64,000 nucleotides of DNA from Candidatus Krumholzibacteriota bacterium. Lineage in GTDB: Bacteria; Krumholzibacteriota; Krumholzibacteriia; JAJRXK01. The notes below the pieces were generated by a model. The model worked only from the letters and a program-made list of their open reading frames with translations. It was not told the origin of the DNA and did not search any database. Of the stretch, positions 50,553-59,558 are shown piece by piece. The stretch spans positions 1-64,000 of the forward strand of contig JAJRXK010000111.1 of assembly GCA_024276305.1 (NCBI GenBank), read 5' to 3'. The position numbers and the translations under genes were made by a program. Each line of letters opens with the position of its first letter. Within the stretch, counting starts at the first letter, position 1.

Positions 50553-51875
50553 TCATGAACTACCGGGATCGGCGTCGGACTGAGACCACGGATCCTCCAG
50601 AGCCTCCACCTTGCGCACCTTGACCTTGGCGTCGTGGGTCAAGGTCAGGTGATTGCCGGTGACCACCTGAGTCCCTGGCTCGAGAGGACCGCCCTGCACC
50701 ACGCGCTTGATCTCCACCGCATATTCGTTCTGTGCGCCGAGCTCCACGTAGACCCACCTCGACCTTCCGTCTTCGATCTTGAAGAGCATGGGGCGCTGGC
50801 TTCGCGTGAGGATGGCCGCACGCGGCACGATGAGCTTGTTGCGGTGGATTTCGCCGGCCAAAGAAGCTCGGACGAACATACCGGGTTTGATGCGCCCGTC
50901 CTCACTGCGGATCCGCAGGAGCACCTGGCAGGTGCGGCTCTCGGTGTCGACCTGCGGGCTGATCACCGTAATCGTCGCCGGAATGGTCTGACGCAGCGCC
51001 GGCAAGTCCAGAAGTGCCCGCCCTCCGACTCGCAACGCGGAGAGATCGGATTCGAGAACCCCGATCTCCGCCTCGAGGTCGACATCGTCGACGATCGAGC
51101 AGAGAAGATCTCCCGCCTGCACTCTCTCGCCGGCATCCAGATAGAGGCCGCTCACCACTCCGTCGAAGGGTGCCCGGAGGATCGTCCGCTCGAGGTTGAG
51201 TTCCGCCCTCGCCTCGGCCGCGCGAGCGGTGGCCAGGCCGCTCCGCACTTCCAAGAGCTCGGTGCGATAGGCCCCATCCTTGACCGCCCGAACCCCAAGC
51301 TCGAGCTCCCGTTCTCGCCTCTCGGCTCTGGTGATCTTGCCGTCCTTTTCCAGGCGATCGAGCTCCGCAAAGAGGTCTTCGTACTCCTGCTGAACCTCGC
51401 GATCCGCACCGCCGACCCTCTCTTCTTCGACCGCGATCTTGCCCAAGGACTGAAGGTAGTTCGAATGCGCTTCTTCCAGCGCAACCTCGTATTCACGATT
51501 GTCGAGACTGGCCAGAACTTGGCCCCGGTGGACTCGCTGTCCTTCTTCCACGCGGATTCTCACGATCCGACCCGCGAGCTCGAAGCGTAGGTCTGCATCG
51601 CGGCGGGCCCGAATCCTGCCTTCGGCTTGGACCGGAACCACGAGATCGGCCCGCTCGACCAACGATGCAGTGACGGCCACCGGGCGCTCTTTGCGCTGGG
51701 GCGTTTCGTCCTTCCCCGTGCCCTTGGCGTCGCCCGACTTCGTCGACTCCGTGGTGGTGGCGGTCGAATCCGCCCCATCTCCTTCGGATCCATCCCCGGA
51801 CCCGCAGGCGATGAGCATCACCGACAGCAAGGAAAGGATCAGCCACGAGGAAGAGAACTTCCAATGGATCGACAT
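50553..51875 (-). CDS. RND membrane-fusion (adaptor) lipoprotein
   Basis: 440 residues. A signal with lipobox (MLIA-C24) is followed by a Ser/Thr/Asp-rich linker, then the adaptor domains: a barrel-sandwich lipoyl part (AGRIVRIRVEEGQRVHRGQV, and FDGVVSGLYLDAGERVQAGD), a coiled-coil hairpin between them (about 125-215, rich in Glu/Arg) and a beta-barrel C-terminal part. It links the inner-membrane pump to an outer-membrane channel. First gene of the three-gene pump operon. Confidence 0.9.
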   Translation of the reverse strand: MSIHWKFSSSWLILSLLSVMLIACGSGDGSEGDGADSTATTTESTKSGDAKGTGKDETPQRKERPVAVTASLVERADLVVPVQAEGRIRARRDADLRFELAGRIVRIRVEEGQRVHRGQVLASLDNREYEVALEEAHSNYLQSLGKIAVEEERVGGADREVQQEYEDLFAELDRLEKDGKITRAERRERELELGVRAVKDGAYRTELLEVRSGLATARAAEARAELNLERTILRAPFDGVVSGLYLDAGERVQAGDLLCSIVDDVDLEAEIGVLESDLSALRVGGRALLDLPALRQTIPATITVISPQVDTESRTCQVLLRIRSEDGRIKPGMFVRASLAGEIHRNKLIVPRAAILTRSQRPMLFKIEDGRSRWVYVELGAQNEYAVEIKRVVQGGPLEPGTQVVTGNHLTLTHDAKVKVRKVEALEDPWSQSDADPGSS

Positions 51876-51954
51876 GGTGCGACTCCGCGATTCGAGAGAG
51901 TGCCCGGACCATGCAGGATGGGTGTGCCGGCCAAAGATGGAATAGCTGCAGGAG

Positions 51955-51969
51955 CGGCCCCACGGGCCG
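51955..51969 (-). terminator. Possible terminator hairpin after the propeller gene
   Basis: Short stem CGGCCC / GGGCCG around CAC, about 25 bases past the stop of the minus-strand gene at 51994 and before the pump operon. There is no U-tract, so it may only be a hairpin. Confidence 0.3.
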
Positions 51970-51993
51970 CCCCCTCAGGGTGATTTCGGAGGC

Positions 51994-53310
51994 TCAACGA
52001 CTGTCGGCAGACTTCCCTCCCGGGATTCCGGCTGCCTTCAACAACTGATCCGAGCGGTAGCAGATCACGGACATCGGCTCGGCGTCCTCCTCGGCATCTT
52101 CCTCGTCTGCTCCCCCACCCTGTGCCGCCATCGCAGCATTGAGGAATTCGGTGATCACGTAGATGTGATCGTTCACGAAAAAGACCGCATCGTTGAGGCT
52201 ATCTGCCTGACCTTTCAGAATCACTCGCCGGATGTATCGGCCCTTGGGGTCGAAGACATCGAAGGCTCCGACTTCGTCCTCCGGACCATTGACGGTCCCC
52301 AGGCTGGTTCGGACCCAAAGACTCCCATCAGGCCGCTTGTACAAGCCACCCCAGGCCACCGGAGGATGATTGGGCTCGATGTCGTAGGACTCCACCGGGA
52401 AGGGCATGTTCTTGGTGAATCCCTCGTAGATCGTCTTCACTCGGTCCAGTTCTTCCGAAGAACGTTCGAAGGTGTCGATCTCCCTCTCGATGATCCGGTC
52501 CACGCTTCCGTCGGGACGGTAGACGGTGATCGCATAGTCCGACAGATCGTTCACGCTGTAGACTTGACCGCTCTCCGAGCCGGACCACCGATTGCGAAAA
52601 CTGTCCCACTCCTTCTCACTGATCACAACGTTGGTAAAACTCATGTGTGAAGAGGCCTTGTGAAGCGGCGTGTAGGTCTCAGTCTCGGGATCGAAGATAT
52701 TCAGAAGATTGATCTGCTCGAAGGAGGTCTGCGAGGGCTTGTTCACGCCTTCCACCACCGCCAACTTGTCGCCGACCCGGCGCGCTCCGAAGAGGAGCCG
52801 AAAACCGGTCTCATTGTCGGGAAGAGCCGGCAAAGTAAAGTCATCGTAAGGGGTTCCATCGGTCCCGATCTGAACGATGCGACCGGGGAAGGTCTGCAGA
52901 ATCCCGATCTTCCCGTCGGGCATCCAAAAGATGGACGCCGCGTTCTGGAACTCTCCCGGCGCTTCTCCCTCGCGTCCGATGGTGCGCAGCAGGTTTCCCG
53001 CAGGATCGAAGACTTGAACCTCTTTGAGCTGGGAGTCGAGGAGGTAGACATTGCCTTCCTCGTCCTCGAGCATCCCCACGATCACTCCGAAGAACTCGTC
53101 CTCACTCCAACCTCCGAGACGGTAGACCTCTTCGAGTTCGATGGTCATGGGCTTGTCGATGCCCTCCGAGGGATTCTTGACATGGAGAACCCCGTCGATC
53201 ATTTCTTCGCTCCCCTTCCACTTGCCTGCCGAAGCCGCCGCGGGAGCAAGGGCGGTGACGGAAAAGAGGAGCATCCACGTGAAGAGAAGGCTCCGGGTGG
53301 GGCGGATCAT
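51994..53310 (-). CDS. Secreted six-bladed beta-propeller protein (paralogue 1)
   Basis: 438 residues. A signal peptide (LLFTWMLLFSVTALAPAAAS) precedes NHL-like/6-bladed propeller repeats: NVYLLDSQLKEVQVFDPAGN, LLRTIGREGEAPGEF, IGILQTFPGRIVQIGTDG. The C-terminus has an acidic insert (GGADEEDAEEDAEP) followed by MSVICYR. It resembles the next gene in order of elements. Proteins of this type are abundant in FCB-related and acidobacterial genomes; ligands are mostly unknown. It lies just upstream of the RND operon on the same strand. Confidence 0.8.
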   Translation of the reverse strand: MIRPTRSLLFTWMLLFSVTALAPAAASAGKWKGSEEMIDGVLHVKNPSEGIDKPMTIELEEVYRLGGWSEDEFFGVIVGMLEDEEGNVYLLDSQLKEVQVFDPAGNLLRTIGREGEAPGEFQNAASIFWMPDGKIGILQTFPGRIVQIGTDGTPYDDFTLPALPDNETGFRLLFGARRVGDKLAVVEGVNKPSQTSFEQINLLNIFDPETETYTPLHKASSHMSFTNVVISEKEWDSFRNRWSGSESGQVYSVNDLSDYAITVYRPDGSVDRIIEREIDTFERSSEELDRVKTIYEGFTKNMPFPVESYDIEPNHPPVAWGGLYKRPDGSLWVRTSLGTVNGPEDEVGAFDVFDPKGRYIRRVILKGQADSLNDAVFFVNDHIYVITEFLNAAMAAQGGGADEEDAEEDAEPMSVICYRSDQLLKAAGIPGGKSADSR

Positions 53311-53400
53311 GATTCGTAACTCCTGGTCAAGGTTGGGGCTCGCACTGGCGATCTGGGACCTTTACGGTCCTCGCGTCCCCATGGTTTCAGAATTGTCAAC

Positions 53401-54663
53401 TCATCCATCGACCCCTGGCAAGCGATAACAGACCACCGAGAGTGGATCCGGCTCCTCGTCCTCTTCATCGGCTCCGTCGATGACCACCGCTCCTCCGAAA
53501 CCTGCGAACATGTTGCGCATCGCGCTGATCGCCTCCTCGACCACGTACAGGCGGTCTCCCCGAATGTAGAATCGATCTCGGCCGGGGTGAAAGGGAGCCT
53601 CGATTCGCACTCGCCGAACCATCTGTCCCTGGGGATCGTAGACCACGAAAGTCCCCAGATGATCGTCGGTGTCGCGTGCCCGCCCCCGGCTGTCCAAGAC
53701 CCAGAGATCCCCGTTGGGCCGCGAAATCAGGCGCGAGATATCTCGGTCGTATTCCGGGATCTCGGGCGCCTCGCCTCGGCCCGGGCCTCCTCTCCCCGCC
53801 TCTTGCTTTTTCAGCGAGGCCATCTCTTTGGCGGTGCGCTTGCGATGCTCGTAGGGCCGCTGGATCACCCGGACCATCTTTCCCGACGCATCGTAGGAGT
53901 CGATCCGGTACTCGTCCTCGGCATTGGACACATGAAGGAGACCGTCGTAGCCCAGAGCCCAGGCTCCCGCGAACGAGTTGTCGAGATTGATGGTGATCCC
54001 CGGACCCAACCTCTGGTTCTCGGAGACCTGCTCCAGATAGATGGTTCCCAAACTGCCATCCTCTTCGATGCCCACCACCTCGGCCCGAGTGGTGATCTTC
54101 TTGTCATCGATGGTCATGGACCGCCGGTTCAGCACGACCGTACCGTTGACCGAGGCCGCACCCATGACGAAGCTCATGGACTCGCCCGATCCGACTCTCA
54201 GCGACTCGAGGATTTCTCCCTCCGGCGAGAATCGTTCGAATCTCTGAGGGCGGCCATGAAGAACCCCGATGGATCCGTCCGGCAAGAGCAGCATCGTCTG
54301 CGGACGCAGGAATTCCCCCGGGCCTTCCCCCGCGCGTCCAAACTTGTTCAGGTAATTCCCTTCGGCATCGTAGGCCTTGATCTCGCCGAGCTGGCGGTCG
54401 AGAAGGTAGGTCGTGCCCTCCGGCGTGCAGACCACATCGCTGACATAGCCGAAGAAGTCCGACTCCTCCTCTCCGAATCCACCCACCCGCCAAAGTTCCT
54501 CGGCCTGGACTGCGAGGAACTCTTCGCTGTCGTCGGCGGGCGCGGTTACGATGGTTTGGGCTCGAATGAGCGCCGGCAGCAGTAGAATCGATATCGTCGA
54601 ACAGAGAGGAAGGAGCCAAGGTCGGCGCGACACGATGTCGCTCCGATTCGCTTTCGATGGCAT
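53401..54663 (-). CDS. Secreted six-bladed beta-propeller protein (paralogue 2)
   Basis: 420 residues from ATG 54663 (MPSKANRSDIVSRRPW), with GGAGG 12 bases upstream; ATG 54708 is possible but lacks a ribosome site. A signal peptide region (LLPLCSTISILLLPALIRAQ) precedes the same repeats as its downstream neighbour (TTYLLDRQLGEIKAYDAEGN, LNKFGRAGEGPGEF). The C-terminal acidic insert (IDGADEEDEEPD) is again followed by LSVVCYR. The two genes are tandem paralogues about 90 bases apart. Confidence 0.78.
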   Translation of the reverse strand: MPSKANRSDIVSRRPWLLPLCSTISILLLPALIRAQTIVTAPADDSEEFLAVQAEELWRVGGFGEEESDFFGYVSDVVCTPEGTTYLLDRQLGEIKAYDAEGNYLNKFGRAGEGPGEFLRPQTMLLLPDGSIGVLHGRPQRFERFSPEGEILESLRVGSGESMSFVMGAASVNGTVVLNRRSMTIDDKKITTRAEVVGIEEDGSLGTIYLEQVSENQRLGPGITINLDNSFAGAWALGYDGLLHVSNAEDEYRIDSYDASGKMVRVIQRPYEHRKRTAKEMASLKKQEAGRGGPGRGEAPEIPEYDRDISRLISRPNGDLWVLDSRGRARDTDDHLGTFVVYDPQGQMVRRVRIEAPFHPGRDRFYIRGDRLYVVEEAISAMRNMFAGFGGAVVIDGADEEDEEPDPLSVVCYRLPGVDG

Positions 54664-54788
54664 GACAGTGATTGCCTCCGGACGGAGAGTGAAGTCGGTC
54701 GTCTTCATGAAACAGGCCGCACGGGAATCGGTCAATGTGGGTCCGCAAAAGGGTCTACGCCGGGCCGGAATCGGGAGTTCCCGATTTA

Positions 54789-54804
54789 TGCTAAAACCTT
54801 AGCA
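54789..54804 (-). promoter_or_regulatory. Small inverted repeat before the propeller pair
   Basis: TGCTAA-aacc-TTAGCA, 6-bp arms in an AT-rich stretch 130 bases before the propeller gene and 140 bases after the end of hflX. It may be an operator or a hairpin; which gene it serves is uncertain. Confidence 0.3.
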
Positions 54805-54945
54805 CAGCCGGATCTGATCGCTTCGCTTACTGTTCGGAGTCGACGCCCACATTCCTAGCCCGAAACAGGGACAACGTCCGGATCGGTCGTCGGCTAGAAG
54901 ACGGCTCGAAGTAGAGAGTAGCTATCGCGTGTAACTCGAGGGCCA

Positions 54946-56295
54946 TCACTTCCGACTGCGGCCGACGACCTCCAGGATCTCCAGTCCGGGGAGTTGCACT
55001 ACGCGTCCGTAATTCGGACCCAGTACCCGCAGGGCCACCGTAGCTCCCGCATCCTCCCACTCCACTTCGGAAACCTGAGCCAGCTCGTGGAGCTGGGCCA
55101 TGCTGCGCGCGCAAGCGGTGGGGACGAATACCTTCAGATGCCGTTCATTTCGTCGGAGACGCGCTTGGATGGCCTCGAGCAATTCCGGGAGACCCTGGCC
55201 ATTTCTGGCGCTGGTGAAGATGGCTCCGTCGTGGTGACCCTCGAGCGAACGGAGAGCGGCATCACTGATGACGTCGCACTTGTTGAAGACCAACAATTCC
55301 TCTCGGTCCTCCTGAGCGACAGTATCGAGAACTTCACGCACAGACCGGATCTGCAAGTCGTAGTCCTCCGCGCTGACGTCTACGACATGGAGCAGAAGTT
55401 CCGCATCGCGAACCTCGCCGAGAGTCGCCCGAAAACTCTCCACGAGATGGTGTGGCAACTTGCGAATGAACCCAACCGTGTCTGTCAGCAGAAAAGTGTG
55501 TGCGTCACTGTCCTCCACTCGCCGAGTCGTGGCATCGAGGGTCGCGAAAAGCTGGTCGCGCACGTAGACCTCAGCCGCGCTGAGACGATTCATGAGCGAG
55601 GATTTTCCTGCATTGGTATAACCAACCAACGCGACTCGGTATTGATCGCGGCGGCGTTTGTGCTGGGTCTCCATACGGCGATCGATTTCCCGTAAATCCC
55701 GTCGCAGCTGCGTAATGCGATTGCGAATGAGACGGCGATCGGTTTCGATCTGAGTCTCTCCCGGACCTCGGGTACCAATTCCGCCTGCCTGCCTCTCGAG
55801 ATGGGTCCAGAGGCGCGCGAGGCGAGGAAGCATGTACTCGTACTGCGCCAGTTCCACCTGAAGACGGGACTGCCGAGTCCTCGCGTGCCGCACGAAGATG
55901 TCCAGGATCAATTCGGTCCGGTCGAGAACGCTGACATCGAGCGCCTTCTCGATATTCCGTCCCTGAGCCGGACTCAGTTCGTTGTCGAAGAGGACCAGAT
56001 TGGCGTCGAGGACCTCGATCATTTCCTCGAGCTGCTCGAGCTTCCCCTTGCCCAGCACCGACCGCACGTCGGGACGTTGGCGACGCTGTTCGAGACGCCC
56101 GACAACGGTGGCCCCAGCGGTTTCGGCGAGCCGGCCGAGCTCCTCGAGATCCGCAAACACCGGCTCATCGCCCGGGCGCGCCCCCAGGACATGGACCCCC
56201 ACGAGGATGGCGCGTTCGACTGGAGTATCGTCTGCAGGAAGGTGAAAGCCGCCGCGGCGGTAAGGGGCTTCGTGGTCTGAAGAAAGGCGGCCCAT
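54946..56295 (-). CDS. hflX: Ribosome-associated GTPase HflX
   Basis: 449 residues from ATG 56295 (MGRLSSDHEAPYRRGG), with GGGAG upstream. It has the HflX N-terminal domain (VRSVLGKGKLEQLEEMIEVL, VRHARTRQSRLQVELAQYEY), the linker GGIGTRGPGETQIETDRR, and a GTPase domain with G1 GYTNAGKS, G3 DTVGF and G4 NKCD. HflX splits stalled or heat-damaged ribosomes. It is the last gene of the Tol-Pal-like run, 69 bases after the OmpA-like gene; its functional link with envelope genes is not obvious. Confidence 0.93.
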   Translation of the reverse strand: MGRLSSDHEAPYRRGGFHLPADDTPVERAILVGVHVLGARPGDEPVFADLEELGRLAETAGATVVGRLEQRRQRPDVRSVLGKGKLEQLEEMIEVLDANLVLFDNELSPAQGRNIEKALDVSVLDRTELILDIFVRHARTRQSRLQVELAQYEYMLPRLARLWTHLERQAGGIGTRGPGETQIETDRRLIRNRITQLRRDLREIDRRMETQHKRRRDQYRVALVGYTNAGKSSLMNRLSAAEVYVRDQLFATLDATTRRVEDSDAHTFLLTDTVGFIRKLPHHLVESFRATLGEVRDAELLLHVVDVSAEDYDLQIRSVREVLDTVAQEDREELLVFNKCDVISDAALRSLEGHHDGAIFTSARNGQGLPELLEAIQARLRRNERHLKVFVPTACARSMAQLHELAQVSEVEWEDAGATVALRVLGPNYGRVVQLPGLEILEVVGRSRK

Positions 56296-56364
56296 GGGCT
56301 CCCGAAGGGATCGAGGTGGTGATCGCGAACCCTGGGAATATAGCACAATGCTTGCGGAGCACGA

Positions 56365-57330
56365 TCAATCGGCGTGCCGAATCACGATCTTCACGTGTCC
56401 GTCCATCTCCGACCGCAAGTCGGACTTCTGCTCGAAGGCCACCTCCACTTGCTCCTGCGGAAGAATCATTTGCTCGGCAAGATAGTGCGCCACAGCGGTG
56501 GCACGGGCCTCGGCCAATCCAGCGTCTTCCGCCACGCAGACCACCTCGAAGGGCGAATAGGGGTGCTGGCGCATGATATCCGTCGCCCGCAGCAACCACT
56601 GGGTCGCACCCTCGCGCATCGCAGAATCACCCTGCACAAAGAGTTCGCTTCCACTCATCTCGAGAACGCGGTCATCTCGATCCGTGTAGTCGAGGGCGGG
56701 AAGACGAAAACTCACTCCCGCGTGATTGTAGGTATTCGTGCCCTTGTCGGTCTGGGTGAAGACGTAGCTGTAAGGATACCCCGTCTGGATCATCTGGCCT
56801 TCGTCACCCCGTCCGTCCCACTCCAACCGGCGCGGGGGCGATCCCTTCCCATCGAAGACCCGGAATGGAGATCCTCGAAAGTCGGTGATGGTCAGATTCC
56901 AGTGCTTCAACTTCCGACCTGGCTCGGGCTCGGGATAGAAGGTCGCCACCGGAGTACCCGGGATTTCCGGCAGCCAAAGGTGCGGAGTCTGGTCGCTGCC
57001 CAGATCCTCGAGGTTGTTCAGATGAGGTTGGAGGCCACTCACCGGGCTCACCTCCAACGCCTCGGCATCGACATCACTCAGAAATGAATCGATCATCGCC
57101 GCGCTGAGTTCGAACTCGAAGGCCGTCTTCTCGACTCCCTGTCGCACTTCGTTCTCTGCTTCGACCACCATGTCGTCGAGCACCGCACCACTCTCGCCAG
57201 CCTCGGTGAACTCTTCCCCCGACCGCGGCTCCACTTCGCTCTGCTGGGCGATCTCGGCCTCGGCACTCGGCGGCAACAGCACGATCCACGCGAGAATGGC
57301 CACCGTGGCGAGCTTCGTTGAAGGATTCAT
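56365..57330 (-). CDS. OmpA-like peptidoglycan-associated protein
   Basis: 321 residues from ATG 57330 (GAGGT 6 bases upstream). A signal peptide (LATVAILAWIVLLPPSAEA) is followed by an acidic region, a FlgD-like or Ig-like part (PFRVFDGKGSPPRRLEWDGR, YPYSYVFTQTDKG) and an OmpA-like C-terminal domain (FEVVCVAEDAGLAEARATAV). The Arg of the peptidoglycan-binding pair (EARATAV) is present, but the matching Asp (the TD of Pal) is missing, so peptidoglycan binding may be weak or altered. It lies 21 bases after the TonB gene, in the place Pal occupies in Tol operons. Confidence 0.75.
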   Translation of the reverse strand: MNPSTKLATVAILAWIVLLPPSAEAEIAQQSEVEPRSGEEFTEAGESGAVLDDMVVEAENEVRQGVEKTAFEFELSAAMIDSFLSDVDAEALEVSPVSGLQPHLNNLEDLGSDQTPHLWLPEIPGTPVATFYPEPEPGRKLKHWNLTITDFRGSPFRVFDGKGSPPRRLEWDGRGDEGQMIQTGYPYSYVFTQTDKGTNTYNHAGVSFRLPALDYTDRDDRVLEMSGSELFVQGDSAMREGATQWLLRATDIMRQHPYSPFEVVCVAEDAGLAEARATAVAHYLAEQMILPQEQVEVAFEQKSDLRSEMDGHVKIVIRHAD

Positions 57331-57351
57331 TGTCGACCTCATTCCATGTGC

Positions 57352-58638
57352 CTACTTCAGGCGAAATACGAAGGTAATGATGCCCCACTGTTCGACTTGT
57401 GGCTCTTCGCCGGGCAAGGGCGCGAATCGGAATTGCCGAATCGCTGCCATCGCCGAACGGTTGAGATCCCGATGAGCCGAGGTCTGCTCGAGGTAGAAGT
57501 TGTCCTTCACCCGGCCGTCGGGAAGCACGGTGAAGTGGACCGCGACCACTCCCTCCCAACCCTTCTGCTTCGCACTCCGGCTGTATTCCGGAGCGACCAC
57601 TCGGAGGATCTTGCGGCCAGAGATCTGGCCACTGACGCTCATGTCCATCCCTTGGGCGCTGAGGTCCATTGCCTGGGCTTCTGCAATGCGAGCCGGAGTC
57701 TGGTCTTCCCCGCCCCCCGTGGGATCGACAGCGCTGCGATCCGCTGCCAGCGCCCCCCCCCCGGGGCGTCCTCTCAACCCGCCCCCTTGGCCGCTGCCAT
57801 AGTCGAGGATGGTGCGCCGGCCGCTGCGGTCGTCGCTTCCTCCACCCCGGGAGGCCGCGATTCCCTTGGCTCCAACGTCGGCGATGCCACCGCCGGAGCG
57901 GCGGGCCGGGGTGAGCCCCACTCGCGCATTCCCGAGGGCGGCACCCTTCCGCGCCCCCTCGAGGGTCGCCTTCGCCGGAGTCCGAGTCCCGATGTCGGCC
58001 ACTCCGCTCGCCGAAGTCGACGAGCTCCGCCCCGGGGGATCGATCTCTCCGCCGGCAAGGTCCAGTCTCGCGCGTTTGTTCTCGAGCCCGGGAGGCGATC
58101 CCTCGAGGCGACGCGGAACCACCTTGGCCTCCAATCGGGGCACCGCCGTGTCTGCGGCGTCTTCGACGGATGAGGCCCGCCGCGACTGCGGCGTGGCCAC
58201 CTGAACCCGCGCCAACTCCTGGGCATTGGCCTTCAGCCGAGGAGCGACCGCGAGCTGCCGCGGCTGAGTCTGGCGAGGGGCGGGCATGGGAGTGGCGATG
58301 TCCGTCACGGTTTCGCGCGTCGAGCGTTCGATCCGTGGCACCTCCCCAACTTTGGTCATGGACTTCGGCTTTTGAGCCGAACGTGTTGATATTCCTCTGC
58401 CTTCAGCAAGTTTCGGATGACGGGTGGCTCGGGTACGCGTTCGGATCTTCTGGGCCAGGTTCTCGTCCGGCCGCGCCTCGATGTAGGTGATCTTGGTCAG
58501 CTCCTCGGGTGAAATGGGCAGGGGAACCTCCTCACGGAGGGCCATGCCGAACAAGAGCAACAGCAGCCCGTGCACGGCCACGCTCGTGGCCATCCCTCCC
58601 CCGGTGGGACGCGATCGATCGACGGCTTGCCGGATCAT
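57352..58638 (-). CDS. TonB/TolA-like energy-transducing protein
   Basis: 428 residues. One N-terminal helix (MATSVAVHGLLLLLFGMAL) is followed by a long Pro/Arg/Gly/Ala-rich periplasmic linker (about 50-330) and a TonB C-terminal domain (VVAPEYSRSAKQKGWEGVVA, VHFTVLPDGRVKDNFYLEQT). It should carry ExbB/ExbD energy across the periplasm to an outer-membrane receptor or Pal-like partner. The start overlaps the ExbD stop by 4 bases. Confidence 0.9.
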   Translation of the reverse strand: MIRQAVDRSRPTGGGMATSVAVHGLLLLLFGMALREEVPLPISPEELTKITYIEARPDENLAQKIRTRTRATRHPKLAEGRGISTRSAQKPKSMTKVGEVPRIERSTRETVTDIATPMPAPRQTQPRQLAVAPRLKANAQELARVQVATPQSRRASSVEDAADTAVPRLEAKVVPRRLEGSPPGLENKRARLDLAGGEIDPPGRSSSTSASGVADIGTRTPAKATLEGARKGAALGNARVGLTPARRSGGGIADVGAKGIAASRGGGSDDRSGRRTILDYGSGQGGGLRGRPGGGALAADRSAVDPTGGGEDQTPARIAEAQAMDLSAQGMDMSVSGQISGRKILRVVAPEYSRSAKQKGWEGVVAVHFTVLPDGRVKDNFYLEQTSAHRDLNRSAMAAIRQFRFAPLPGEEPQVEQWGIITFVFRLK

Positions 58639-59066
58639 CGTGCCACGACCCCTTCGGGCGTCGACTCGCCGGCTCCCTCTGGACTGGTAGCCAGAGAGAT
58701 TTCCGAGGGATGGGCCTTTTCGACCTCGGCCAGAATCTCCTCGATCTTGCCGTAGAGCAGATCGCGATCCGCCCTCACCACGGTGATCGCACCGGGATTG
58801 TCCCGGAGAATCTCCCCCAGCATGGGCGCGATCTCCGAGGGAACGACCTCCAATTCACCCACGAAGATCTGCCCTTCCAGATTGCAGGTGATCTCGATCT
58901 TGTTCTCTTCCTCGGACTGGGTGGCACGAGCCTCCGGAAGGTTGATGTCCGTGTCCGCCTGATTGATCGATTGGGCGATGATCATGAGAGTGAGCACCAC
59001 AACCAGAGAAACGTTGATCACCGGGACCACATCGGTCTTGGTCGACAGTTCGATTCTGGACTTCAT
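58635..59066 (-). CDS. ExbD/TolR-like protein lacking the membrane Asp
   Basis: 143 residues. One helix (PVINVSLVVVLTLMII) and a periplasmic domain of ExbD/TolR type (EVVPSEIAPMLGEILRDNPG, ITVVRADRDLLYGKIEEILA). The essential proton-path Asp in the helix of ExbD is replaced by Asn18 (PVINVS against PLADVT in its neighbour). It overlaps both flanking genes by 4 bases. It may assemble with the Asp-carrying copy as a hetero-dimer. Confidence 0.85.
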   Translation of the reverse strand: MKSRIELSTKTDVVPVINVSLVVVLTLMIIAQSINQADTDINLPEARATQSEEENKIEITCNLEGQIFVGELEVVPSEIAPMLGEILRDNPGAITVVRADRDLLYGKIEEILAEVEKAHPSEISLATSPEGAGESTPEGVVAR

Positions 59067-59530
59067 CTGGCCCCCGTCCCCTCAGCTCCCCGGGAAGATT
59101 CCGAACGCTGACGCAGGTTCAGAAGGGCAAGATCCGAAGCGCCGCTGACCTTGGCGATGTCCAGAACGGTAACCACATCTCCCAGACGAACAGCATCGTC
59201 GGGTACGATGACCACGGTCCGGTCCGTCCGAGATTGCAGCCGCGTGGTGAGCTCCTGTTCCAGATCTCTCATCGCAATGGGCCTCTCATTGAGCGTGATT
59301 CCTTCCGGCTTCACGGCGATGGTCAGGAGGCCCGATTTCTGAGTGGAGGCCGGTTGCACGACCTGTTGTGATCCCTGAGGCGCGGGCTTGCTCTGAACCT
59401 CGATGCCACTCCACAGGAGAGTCGGCAAGGTCACGAGAAAGACGACAATCAACGTCGTCGTCACATCCGCGAGCGGCGTGATATTCGCCTCGCTGATACC
59501 TGTCTGAGAGATGCTGTATCGTGATGCCAT
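59063..59530 (-). CDS. ExbD/TolR-like protein with the membrane Asp
   Basis: 155 residues. One helix containing the functional Asp22 (PLADVTTTLIVVFLVT), then a periplasmic ExbD domain (GLLTIAVKPEGITLNERPIA, RTVVIVPDDAVRLGDVVTVL). It should form the proton channel with ExbB. 28 bases separate it from the exbB gene; it overlaps the second ExbD by 4 bases. Confidence 0.88.
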   Translation of the reverse strand: MASRYSISQTGISEANITPLADVTTTLIVVFLVTLPTLLWSGIEVQSKPAPQGSQQVVQPASTQKSGLLTIAVKPEGITLNERPIAMRDLEQELTTRLQSRTDRTVVIVPDDAVRLGDVVTVLDIAKVSGASDLALLNLRQRSESSRGAEGTGAR

Positions 59531-59558
59531 CGATTGCGTCCTTCCCCGGACTGGCGAA

